This document shows, in pieces, positions 1-7,283 of a stretch of 59,264 nucleotides of DNA. The stretch is from the NCBI RefSeq assembly GCF_018785265.1, contig NZ_WQPK01000028.1, forward strand, positions 1 through 59,264, read 5' to 3'. How positions within the stretch are numbered: position 1 is the stretch's first letter; every line of letters begins with the position of its first letter. The stretch comes from Collinsella aerofaciens. Lineage in GTDB: Bacteria > Actinomycetota > Coriobacteriia > Coriobacteriales > Coriobacteriaceae. The translations under genes and the position numbers were made by a program. Below the pieces are notes generated by a model. The model was not told the DNA's origin. It did not search any database and was given only the letters and a program-made list of their open reading frames with translations.

Positions 1-104
1 AGGCCCTTGCGGCGTAGTCGCTATTTATTCAGTCCAAGTTTCGGGGCGCAGTTCACAGGCACCTTTGTGGTGGTTTTTGTTTTTGAGAGAGGGGCGGGGC
101 GCTG
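1..104. other. Left-edge intergenic stretch
   Basis: No supportable gene is visible in this short stretch before the histidine kinase. A G-rich segment (GAGAGGGGCGGGG) just before the kinase ATG could serve as its ribosome binding site. The window edge hides whether a kdp transport operon lies upstream. Confidence 0.4.
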
Positions 105-1730
105 ATGGACGTTCGTACGGACGGCGATATTGCCGATAGCTTTTGGTGGCGGCGCACAACGCTGACGCGCCGCACTCCTCTGTATGACGCCTGCGTGTCG
201 GTGGGGCTGTTGGTGGCGGCGACGATTGTGGGCGCGCTGCTCGACCATCCGGGTCTCGCGCCGAGCATCATGATCGTCTATGTGTTCGCCGTGCAGCTGT
301 GCGCATTCTTTACCTGGAGTCGCCTGTATTGCTTGCTGAGCTCGGCTGCCGCCGTGGCGCTCTACAACTTCTTGTTTGTCGACCCGCGCTACTCGCTGTC
401 GCTTATCGACCGCGGCTATCCCGGCATGTTCTTCATCATGTTTGTGGTCTCGCTTGTATCGAGCTCGATTGCGTTAGCCCTGCGCCGGGCCTTGGCGCAG
501 GCTGCCGCCAGCGACCGTCGCACGCATATGGTGCTCGAGACCAACCGCATGCTCCAGCGCTGCGCCGACGAGCAGCAGATCGTTCACGCCATGGCCACGC
601 AGCTGGCGCGTCTTTCGGGCTGTCCGGTCGTGTGGTACAGCGCCGACGCCGAGGGCGATGACCTGCTGCCGCGTGCGACGTACACGGCCGTGGGCGATGC
701 CGTGCCGGTGCACGAGCTGGCGCCGCAGATGCCGCCGCGGCTTTCGGCGTCCGCCTATGTGGGAACGCCGCTCGACGCCACGTTTGGCGGCTCGGCGTTT
801 TATGGCATCTACCTGACGGTTCGCACGGGCGACGGCTTCGTGCGCTCGGGCGACCCCGCCTCGGTGGTGGGCGTGCTGGCTATCGTTGCCGAGCCCGACG
901 TGCTGACGCATGAGGAGCGGACGCTTGCCGATGCTATCGTGAGCGAAGGCGAGCTGGCGCTCGACCGCGCCCGCGCCATGGAGGCCCGCGAGGAGGCGGC
1001 GGTGCTCGCCAAAAACGAACAGTTGCGCGCCAACCTGCTGCGCTCCATCTCGCACGATCTGCGCACGCCGCTTACCAGTATTTCGGGTAATGCCGACGTG
1101 CTGCTCGACCAGGGCTCGACCGGCACCGCGGTGCTCGATGCCCAGACGCGCCGCGGCCTGCTCCTTTCCATTCGCTCGGATGCGCAATGGCTCAACGCCA
1201 CCGTCGAGAACCTGCTCGCCATCACCAAGCTCGAGGGTGGCGGTATGCGCCTGTCGACCACACTCGAGCTCATGGACGATATCGTCGAGGAGGCGCTGCG
1301 CCACGTGAACCCTGCCGTGCGCGAGCACGACCTTAAGGTAGTGGCGTGCGATGAGCCGGCGCTCGTCAACGTCGATGCGCGCCTGATGGTGCAGCTGGTG
1401 GTCAATCTGGTGAACAACGCCATCACCTATACGCCCGCGGGCTCGCATATCATGATTTCGATTAGCGTCGACGATGGACGCGTGGCGTGCTCGGTGGCCG
1501 ATGATGGTCCGGGCATCGCACCCGAGGATCGCGAGCGGATCTTCGAGTCGTTCTATACCGCCAACCACGGTCTGGCTGACAGTCACCGCAGCGTGGGCCT
1601 GGGTCTTTCGCTCTGCCGCTCCATTGCGCTGGCGCATGGCGGTAGCATAGAGGTTGCCGCGGCGGACCCGCACGGCTCGGTCTTTACGATTGAGCTTCCT
1701 GCCGCCGACGTTTCGTTTGATAAGGAGTAG
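105..1730 (+). CDS. KdpD-like membrane sensor histidine kinase (short form)
   Basis: Predicted membrane sensor kinase of 541 aa that would phosphorylate the adjacent response regulator. Four hydrophobic helices lie within residues ~25-125 and include a DUF4118-like (KdpD membrane) segment. A GAF-like stretch follows, then a HisKA box RSISHDLRTPLTSISGN with phospho-acceptor His317, an N box (NLVNNAITYTP), G1 (DDGPGIAPEDRERIFESF) and G2 (GLGLSLCRSIALAHGG). It lacks the long cytoplasmic KdpD and Usp domains that precede this region in full-length KdpD of ~900 aa, so it corresponds to the C-terminal half only. It ends 4 bp before the regulator start. Potassium sensing is an inference; no kdpFABC genes are in the window. 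Confidence 0.85.
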   Translation: MDVRTDGDIADSFWWRRTTLTRRTPLYDACVSVGLLVAATIVGALLDHPGLAPSIMIVYVFAVQLCAFFTWSRLYCLLSSAAAVALYNFLFVDPRYSLSLIDRGYPGMFFIMFVVSLVSSSIALALRRALAQAAASDRRTHMVLETNRMLQRCADEQQIVHAMATQLARLSGCPVVWYSADAEGDDLLPRATYTAVGDAVPVHELAPQMPPRLSASAYVGTPLDATFGGSAFYGIYLTVRTGDGFVRSGDPASVVGVLAIVAEPDVLTHEERTLADAIVSEGELALDRARAMEAREEAAVLAKNEQLRANLLRSISHDLRTPLTSISGNADVLLDQGSTGTAVLDAQTRRGLLLSIRSDAQWLNATVENLLAITKLEGGGMRLSTTLELMDDIVEEALRHVNPAVREHDLKVVACDEPALVNVDARLMVQLVVNLVNNAITYTPAGSHIMISISVDDGRVACSVADDGPGIAPEDRERIFESFYTANHGLADSHRSVGLGLSLCRSIALAHGGSIEVAAADPHGSVFTIELPAADVSFDKE

Positions 1731-1734
1731 CGCT

Positions 1735-2448
1735 GTGTCGAACTCTGCCGTAAAACCGCTCATCTTGGTCGTTGAGGACGACCCCGCCGTTCGCAATCTT
1801 ATTGTTGCCGCGCTCGAGGCGCACGGCTTGCGCCATATGGCTGTGGAGACCGCCCATGCCGCTATCGCCGCCGCCTCGTCGCAGGCGCCGAGCATTGTGC
1901 TGCTCGATCTGGGCCTGCCCGATATGGACGGCGTCAAGGTGGTGGAGTCGGTGCGCGCATGGTCGGGCATGCCGATTATCGTGGTCTCGGCGCGCAGCGA
2001 GGATGCGGACAAGATTCGCGCACTCGATGCCGGTGCCGACGACTACCTGACCAAGCCGTTTTCGGTCGAGGAGCTGCTCGCGCGTATTCGCACGACGCTC
2101 AGGCGCCTTTCGTATGCGCAAACGGGCGGTGTTGCCTCCGAGGGCTCGTTCGATACCGGTGAGCTGCATATCGATTTTGATGCCGGCATCGCCACGATGG
2201 ATGGCGAGGAACTGCATCTGACGCCGATCGAGTATAAGCTCCTGTGCCTGCTGGCACACAACGCCGACAAGGTGCTGACGCACCAGTTTATCCTGCATGA
2301 GATCTGGGGCACGGCAACTAAGAGCGACCTGGCGAGCCTGCGCGTCTTTATGGGCACGCTGCGCAAGAAGATTGAGTCCGACCCCGCGCATCCGCGCTAT
2401 ATCCAGACGCACGTGGGTATCGGCTATCGCCTGGTCACCCAAGGGTAG
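1735..2448 (+). CDS. KdpE-like OmpR-family response regulator
   Basis: A 237-aa DNA-binding response regulator. I chose GTG 1735 because AAGGAG lies 8 bp upstream and the receiver domain begins directly after it (LILVVEDDPAVRN). The receiver domain has the acidic pair in VVEDD, phospho-acceptor Asp58 in LLDLGLPDMDG and the conserved Lys in LTKPF. A winged-helix OmpR/PhoB output domain follows (LTPIEYKLLCLLAHNADKV, ending YIQTHVGIGYRL). It is co-transcribed with the kinase and most resembles KdpE. The target operon cannot be seen here. Confidence 0.88.
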   Translation: MSNSAVKPLILVVEDDPAVRNLIVAALEAHGLRHMAVETAHAAIAAASSQAPSIVLLDLGLPDMDGVKVVESVRAWSGMPIIVVSARSEDADKIRALDAGADDYLTKPFSVEELLARIRTTLRRLSYAQTGGVASEGSFDTGELHIDFDAGIATMDGEELHLTPIEYKLLCLLAHNADKVLTHQFILHEIWGTATKSDLASLRVFMGTLRKKIESDPAHPRYIQTHVGIGYRLVTQG

Positions 2449-2473
2449 GACGGCGTCCGCCATCCCACTATGA

Positions 2474-2538
2474 GTTGCGGTGAAATACGGTCTAAATTTG
2501 CCTAATTCCAGGCAAAGCAGTCCATATTCCACCGCAAC
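2474..2538. repeat. Palindromic intergenic repeat, TTGCGGTGGAATA family, copy 1
   Basis: Arms GTTGCGGTGAAATA (2474-2487) and TATTCCACCGCAAC (2525-2538) are complementary with one mismatch. A second nested stem, TTTGCCT (2497-2503) with AGGCAAA (2510-2516), lies inside. A second copy with the same arms but a different interior is at 32472-32534. It lies between convergent genes and could act as a bidirectional terminator, but there is no clear T-tract. Confidence 0.7.
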
Positions 2539-2543
2539 TTTGT

Positions 2544-5102
2544 TTATTTGCCCTTGGGCTTGCTGGCGTAGAACTTCTTCTTTTTGGGCTTGCCGGCGGG
2601 GGAGGGCTTGCCAGCAAAGTTAGACTTGCCGTTGCCAGCCTGCGCGTGCGCGGGCGCCGTTGCGCGAGGCTTGCGGGCCTCGGGGTTGCGCAGCTCCTCG
2701 ACGCGCTCGGCAATTTCCTCGGCGCTAAAGCCGACCTCGGCCATGGCGTCCTCGATGGGCAGGCGGCGCACGATATAGCAGTGGTGCACCTTCTGGTTGC
2801 GCGCGAAGTCCTCGGGGATGGTCTGTGCCGTAATGTCCTCCAGCACTACGCCCGCGCGTGCGAGCTTGCGCGTTTCGGGGCGGAAGCCGCGCAGGTTGCA
2901 GCTAAAGATGGCATGACCGCCCTGCGCGAGCAGGCGCGATACGCCGGCCAAAAGCTCGACATGGTCGCGCTGGACATCCCAAGTGCGACGGCCCATCTTG
3001 GACGAGTTCGAGAACGTGGGCGGGTCGACAAAGATCAAGTCCCAGCGGTTGCGCGTCTGGCGCTGGTCACGAATCCAGGCGAGCACGTCGTCGCGCACAA
3101 AGTGATGCTGCGGCCCCACAAAGCCGTTTTGGCGCATGTTGCGCTCGGCCCAGTCCAGGTAGGTGTTGGAAAGGTCGACCGTCACAGTTTCCTCGACGCC
3201 GCCGTCTGCCGCATAGCAGGTGGCGGTGCCGGTATAGGCGAACAGATTGAGGAAGCGGCGCGCCTGCTTGGCGTGCTCGCGCACCAGGTTGCGGGTGACG
3301 CGGTGGTCCAGGAAGATGCCCACATCCAGGTAGTCATCAAAGTTGACGGCAAAGGTGAGTCCACCCTCTTCGATGAGCGGCAGGCGACGGCGCGCGATGT
3401 TGGCGCGCTCGCCCGATGCGCCCTTGCCGGCGCCCTGTTTGCCGTACTGCGAGCCGCCGCGCGAACGCATGCGGGCCTTGGCGTGCACGTGCTCGGCCGG
3501 AACATCAAGGATGCGCGGCGCGATGGCCAAGATGTCGAGCATACGGGCCTGGGCCAGTGCGGGGTCGATGGTCTTGGGCGCGGCGTATTCGGCGATGACG
3601 AGCCAGCGGCCCGGCGTCTGCGGGCAGCCCTCGTACAGGTCGATGGCGGCGGAGTAGTCGGGCAGGTCGGCATCGTAGACGCGGTAGCAGCTCACGCCTT
3701 CGCGCTTGGCCCACTTGCGGCGCAGGCGCGCGTTCTTGCGCAGGCGGTTGGCGAACTGCTCCGACTCGGGGATGAGCACGGGCAGCGGCTTGCCGTCGCC
3801 CAGGTCGAGCATGGCGGTAGGTTCGGGCATGAGGGTGTCGGCGGCTTCGCCTTGGGCATCTGCGGTCTGCTCCTCGGCATCTGCGCTGGTCGCAGCTTCG
3901 AATGCCGCGGCGGCGTGGTCGAGCGAGGGCCAAACCTCAAGAGCCGCCTCCTCGTTATTGGGCATGACGGCGATGGAGCGCGCGGGCTCGGCATGGAGCG
4001 CGCGGGCCATAAGGCCATCGCGGGTGAGTGCGGCGACCGGTGCCGAAGCGAGCTCGGGCGCGCGGCGCAGCTCGCCGACCAGCGTCATGGCGTCGTGCAT
4101 GAGCGAAAGCGGTGTCTCGGTCGTGTCCGCGACCAGGGCGGCACCGGCAACGGTACCTGCGTGGTCCAGCACGGTGGCGGGCTTGGCGGCACAAAAGTCG
4201 ACAAAACGCTTGTAGCCGGCGCACTTGACCATGCGCTCGGCAGTCTTGCGGGCGGCGGGGTCGATGTCTACGGCCACGATGCGCGCCTGGCGCTCGCGCG
4301 CTGCCGCCTCGCGTTCGCGCGCCTCGGCAAGCAGCTGCTCCCACAGAGCGGCGTCGTGCAGCTGCCAGCCCTCAAAGCCCCAGCGCTCGCGTGCGGCGCC
4401 CGGGGCGCGGTCGGTCAGAATGTTTACGGCTTCCAGCAACAGGCCGCCGCCGGCGCACGAGGCATCGATTAGCGTGGGAAGGGCTTCATTCTCGTAATCG
4501 TCGGCCGTCAGCTCGCGCTCGCACAGTGCGGTCCAGCCGACCTGCGCCAGCACCAGGGCGGCGTAGTCGGGGCGCAGCACGTGCGCGCCCTCGCCGGCAC
4601 GGGTCGCCGCGGGCGGCAGGCGCTTGAACAGCGGGTCGCCCGAAAGATCCAGGCTGATGCTCGCGCGGCGCTGACGCAGCGAAAGCAGCAGGTGAACGTC
4701 GGGATCGGCGGCGTCGACATCGGCGCGACGGCCCGTGGTCTCGGCCAGACGGTCGCACAGCGCATCCTTGGCGCGCAGGGCCGAGAAGCGCGTGTTGCGC
4801 AGCTGTTCGGTCACGCCGCGGGCGGTAATGGCGATGGTGGCGCCGGGGCGGACGATGTTCTCCCAGGCGATGTCGTAAACGCTATCGTACAGCTCGTCGG
4901 CATCTTGCGCCTCAAAGCGTCCGAGCACCGCAAACACGCGGCTGGCCAGGCGCGACCACAGGCATGCGCGATAGCCCCGCTCAAGCTCGCCCTCAAACGT
5001 GGCGCGGCCCTTTAGGCGGCGGACATGCGAAAGCCCGAGGCGTTTAAGCTCATCGGCGAGTGCGGACTCAAAGCCCTCGGGGCAGCTTGCGTAAAATTCC
5101 AT
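2544..5102 (-). CDS. rlmL: RlmKL-type 23S rRNA methyltransferase, RlmL half degenerate
   Basis: An 852-aa protein with the RlmKL layout: N-terminal THUMP-like region, a first Rossmann methyltransferase, and a second one. In E. coli the first module makes m2G2445 and the second m7G2069. The second module looks intact (LNLFAYTGTATCYAADGG and FVDPPTFSNSSKM). The first module has lost its signatures: the usual DPMCGSGTLLIEA reads DASCAGGGLLLEA (Asp213 onward), and NPPYGERL is replaced by DTTETPLS (from Asp326). An acidic Ala-rich linker sits near residues 390-425. The Lys/Pro-rich C-terminal tail (GKPKKKKFYASKPKGK) suits rRNA binding. It faces a divergent HAD gene. Confidence 0.85.
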   Translation of the reverse strand: MEFYASCPEGFESALADELKRLGLSHVRRLKGRATFEGELERGYRACLWSRLASRVFAVLGRFEAQDADELYDSVYDIAWENIVRPGATIAITARGVTEQLRNTRFSALRAKDALCDRLAETTGRRADVDAADPDVHLLLSLRQRRASISLDLSGDPLFKRLPPAATRAGEGAHVLRPDYAALVLAQVGWTALCERELTADDYENEALPTLIDASCAGGGLLLEAVNILTDRAPGAARERWGFEGWQLHDAALWEQLLAEAREREAAARERQARIVAVDIDPAARKTAERMVKCAGYKRFVDFCAAKPATVLDHAGTVAGAALVADTTETPLSLMHDAMTLVGELRRAPELASAPVAALTRDGLMARALHAEPARSIAVMPNNEEAALEVWPSLDHAAAAFEAATSADAEEQTADAQGEAADTLMPEPTAMLDLGDGKPLPVLIPESEQFANRLRKNARLRRKWAKREGVSCYRVYDADLPDYSAAIDLYEGCPQTPGRWLVIAEYAAPKTIDPALAQARMLDILAIAPRILDVPAEHVHAKARMRSRGGSQYGKQGAGKGASGERANIARRRLPLIEEGGLTFAVNFDDYLDVGIFLDHRVTRNLVREHAKQARRFLNLFAYTGTATCYAADGGVEETVTVDLSNTYLDWAERNMRQNGFVGPQHHFVRDDVLAWIRDQRQTRNRWDLIFVDPPTFSNSSKMGRRTWDVQRDHVELLAGVSRLLAQGGHAIFSCNLRGFRPETRKLARAGVVLEDITAQTIPEDFARNQKVHHCYIVRRLPIEDAMAEVGFSAEEIAERVEELRNPEARKPRATAPAHAQAGNGKSNFAGKPSPAGKPKKKKFYASKPKGK

Positions 5103-5177
5103 GGGTGACCTCTCTGGTTGCGTCGCTCCATTATATGATGGATGCTTCGTTTGCCCTTATCCTCGAAAGGAACTCAT

Positions 5178-6005
5178 ATGATTGATGCGTGTCCCAAACC
5201 CGCTGTGCTCTTTTTTGACGTGGACGGCACGCTGACGTCGTTCGATCCCGACGATATGACCGATAAGGACTTTTCGGCGGTTCGCCCCTCGCAGGCGGTG
5301 ATCGAGGCGTTTCATCGTCTGCGCGACGCAGGGCACAAGGCGTTTATCTGCACGGGTCGTCCCTTGTGGCTGATTGCCGATGGCCTGCGTGCTTTGGAGC
5401 CTGCGGGTGTCGTTGCCATGGCGGGCGCCACGCTCGAGGTCGAGGGTCGCGTGGTGCATGAGGACTGCTTTGACGAGGACGTTATCGAGGAGCTTGCGCG
5501 CCGTATGGCCGCGGCGGGGATTGAGGCCTTTTTCGAGACCAACGTGGCTACTTTTGCCCTGGAACCCGCGGGCGTTGAGCAGTCGTCTCTGATCGGCACT
5601 TCTGTGGTGCACAGCACCGAGGAAATGCGCGTCGACGATAGTCTGCACGTGGGCAAGGTATGCCTCAATGTGCCCAGTTTGGCTCGCGTAGCCAATGATG
5701 ACGGCTTTATCGATCGCGAGTTTGAGCTGTGCAACACCGGTGGTCAGAATCGCGAGCTGAGTCCCAAGGGCATTGACAAGGGCGTGGGCGTGGCGCGAGC
5801 GCTGGCGTATCTGGGCCGCACTGGCAACGCGCGCACCTTTGGCTTTGGTGATTCGGGTAACGACCTGGGCATGCTCGCCGCTGTCGAGACGGCCGTGGCC
5901 ATGGGCAACGCTATGCCCGAGGTCAAGGCGGTCGCCGACTACGTGACCGACGATGTCGCACACGACGGTACCGTCACAGCGATGCAGCATTTCGGCCTCA
6001 TCTAA
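5178..6005 (+). CDS. HAD-superfamily (Cof-type) phosphatase
   Basis: A 275-aa Cof/YidA-type haloacid dehalogenase hydrolase. ATG 5178 is preferred over 5142 because CGAAAGGAAC precedes it and the nucleophile motif follows soon after. Motifs: FFDVDGTLTSFD (catalytic DxD), ICTGRP (motif II), the Lys of KGIDKGVGV (motif III) and GFGDSGNDLGML (motif IV acidic residues). The cap between motifs II and III is of the C2 type. The family dephosphorylates sugar phosphates, nucleotides or flavin precursors; the substrate cannot be read from sequence. It sits upstream of transaldolase with a 190-bp gap, so co-transcription is uncertain. Confidence 0.85.
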   Translation: MIDACPKPAVLFFDVDGTLTSFDPDDMTDKDFSAVRPSQAVIEAFHRLRDAGHKAFICTGRPLWLIADGLRALEPAGVVAMAGATLEVEGRVVHEDCFDEDVIEELARRMAAAGIEAFFETNVATFALEPAGVEQSSLIGTSVVHSTEEMRVDDSLHVGKVCLNVPSLARVANDDGFIDREFELCNTGGQNRELSPKGIDKGVGVARALAYLGRTGNARTFGFGDSGNDLGMLAAVETAVAMGNAMPEVKAVADYVTDDVAHDGTVTAMQHFGLI

Positions 6006-6198
6006 TGAATCCCGCGTTCTGACGTTTGCTCAAACTGCGACTCTTCGCTTTTGCATGCTCAATCGATTTATCAATCCAAACACTGAGGTGTTTATACCGT
6101 TCGCCGAGAAGATAAAAAACCGCAGCTCACGCCTTGATTAACGTAGGTAAAGTGTTTAGCAGTTTAACGCCCATGTGCAAGCGAAAGGAATCAGGCAG

Positions 6199-6903
6199 AT
6201 GGCAATCAAGGTGTTCGCTGACGGTGCAAACCTCGAGGGCATGCTCGACATGTACGAGAACGGCAACGTTCAGGGTTTCACGACCAACCCGTCCCTTATG
6301 AAGAAGGGCGGCGTGACGGATTACCGCGCGTTTGCCAAGGAGGTCCTGACCCACATCACCGATGTGTCCGTCTCGTTTGAGGTCTTTGCCGATGACGTCG
6401 AGACCATGGAGGTCGAGGCGCGCGAGATCGCTACCTGGGCCGAGAACGTCTACGTCAAGATTCCGTGCGTGACCACCAAGGGCGAGTCCACCGCCGAGCT
6501 GGTCCGCAAGCTTTCCGCCGACGGCATCAAGGTCAACGTCACTACTATCTTTACGCCTACGCAGGTCGATGAGATGGTCGAGGCCGTTGACACCGAGACG
6601 CCGTCCATCATCTCGCTCTTTGCCGGCCGCATCGCCGATACCGGCGTCGACCCCATTCCGTTTATGACGGAGTCGGTCAAGAAGGCCGCCGCCAAGCCCA
6701 ACTGTGAGGTCCTGTGGGCGTCCACGCGCGAGCTCATCAACATTTACCAGGCCGAGGCCTGCGGTTGCCAGATCATCACGGTGCCCAACAGCATCCTGGC
6801 CAAGCGCAAGAACATCGGTCGCGACCCGTACGAGGTCTCGCTCGACACCGTGCGCGGCTTTGCCAAGGATATCGCCGCTTTGGGCTTCCATATCCTGCCG
6901 TAG
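6199..6903 (+). CDS. Transaldolase / fructose-6-phosphate aldolase family protein
   Basis: A 234-aa small-type transaldolase (TalC/FSA-like) TIM barrel. ATG 6199 follows AAAGGAA at a good distance. Family signs are FADGANLE near the N-terminus, FTTNPSLMKKGG, the Schiff-base Lys in VYVKIPC, TTIFTPTQ, and SLFAGRIADTGVDP. The larger TalA/TalB type is ~315 aa, so this is the short class. The likely role is the non-oxidative pentose phosphate pathway, moving dihydroxyacetone units between sugar phosphates. The last codons (GFHILP stop) are duplicated 155 bp downstream; see the findings. Confidence 0.88.
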   Translation: MAIKVFADGANLEGMLDMYENGNVQGFTTNPSLMKKGGVTDYRAFAKEVLTHITDVSVSFEVFADDVETMEVEAREIATWAENVYVKIPCVTTKGESTAELVRKLSADGIKVNVTTIFTPTQVDEMVEAVDTETPSIISLFAGRIADTGVDPIPFMTESVKKAAAKPNCEVLWASTRELINIYQAEACGCQIITVPNSILAKRKNIGRDPYEVSLDTVRGFAKDIAALGFHILP

Positions 6904-7056
6904 CGCGAACACTGACTACGCCGCGGGCTGCTCGCCCCGGCTTTCCTTCCCCTATCGCTCACGCGCTTCGCGGGGGTCGCGCTAGGCAAAGGAAAGGCCG
7001 GGGCTGCCGGCACGAGCTTGCCAGCAAGTTGGCGCTTGGCTTCCATATCCTGCCGT
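6883..7056. repeat. 19-bp direct repeat spanning the transaldolase 3' end
   Basis: A 19-bp sequence, GGCTTCCATATCCTGCCGT, is present at 6883-6901 inside the 3' end of the transaldolase gene and again at 7038-7056. The intervening ~136 bp contains the arms CCCCGGCTTTCCTT and AAGGAAAGGCCGGGG. This layout resembles insertion of a short palindromic element with target duplication. Confidence 0.6.
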
Positions 7057-7063
7057 GGGCAAA

Positions 7064-7269
7064 GGTACCCCCGCCTGCGCCGTGCAAAATTGAGAGTATT
7101 CAGCAAGGTAAAGGCTTTTACCAGTTGGGTGAGGCACGGAACGGCCCCCGTTTTGGCTCTGACGACGCTAAAACGGGGGCTGTTTTTTGCTTTTTCGCCT
7201 CTGAGGGGCATCCGGAACGGTGGAATTTGCAGAATACTCGCGATTTTGCACGTCACTACAGGGGGTACC
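7064..7269. repeat. 206-bp nested inverted-repeat element
   Basis: Outer arms GGTACCCCC (7064-7072) and GGGGGTACC (7261-7269) match exactly. Eight to nine bp inward, GTGCAAAATTGAGAGTATTC (7082-7101) pairs with 7232-7251 with two mismatches. A GGTAAAGG-type small hairpin and the terminator-like stem at 7144-7188 lie inside. Such nested symmetry suggests a non-coding mobile palindrome or a structured transcript. Confidence 0.6.
7144..7188 (+). terminator. Rho-independent terminator-like hairpin
   Basis: GCCCCCGTTTTGGC (7144-7157) pairs with GCTAAAACGGGGGC (7167-7180), one G-T wobble, and is followed directly by TGTTTTTTGC. It lies downstream of transaldolase on the same strand and inside the larger inverted repeat. 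Confidence 0.75.
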
Positions 7270-7283
7270 CCTGCTTTGGCGGT

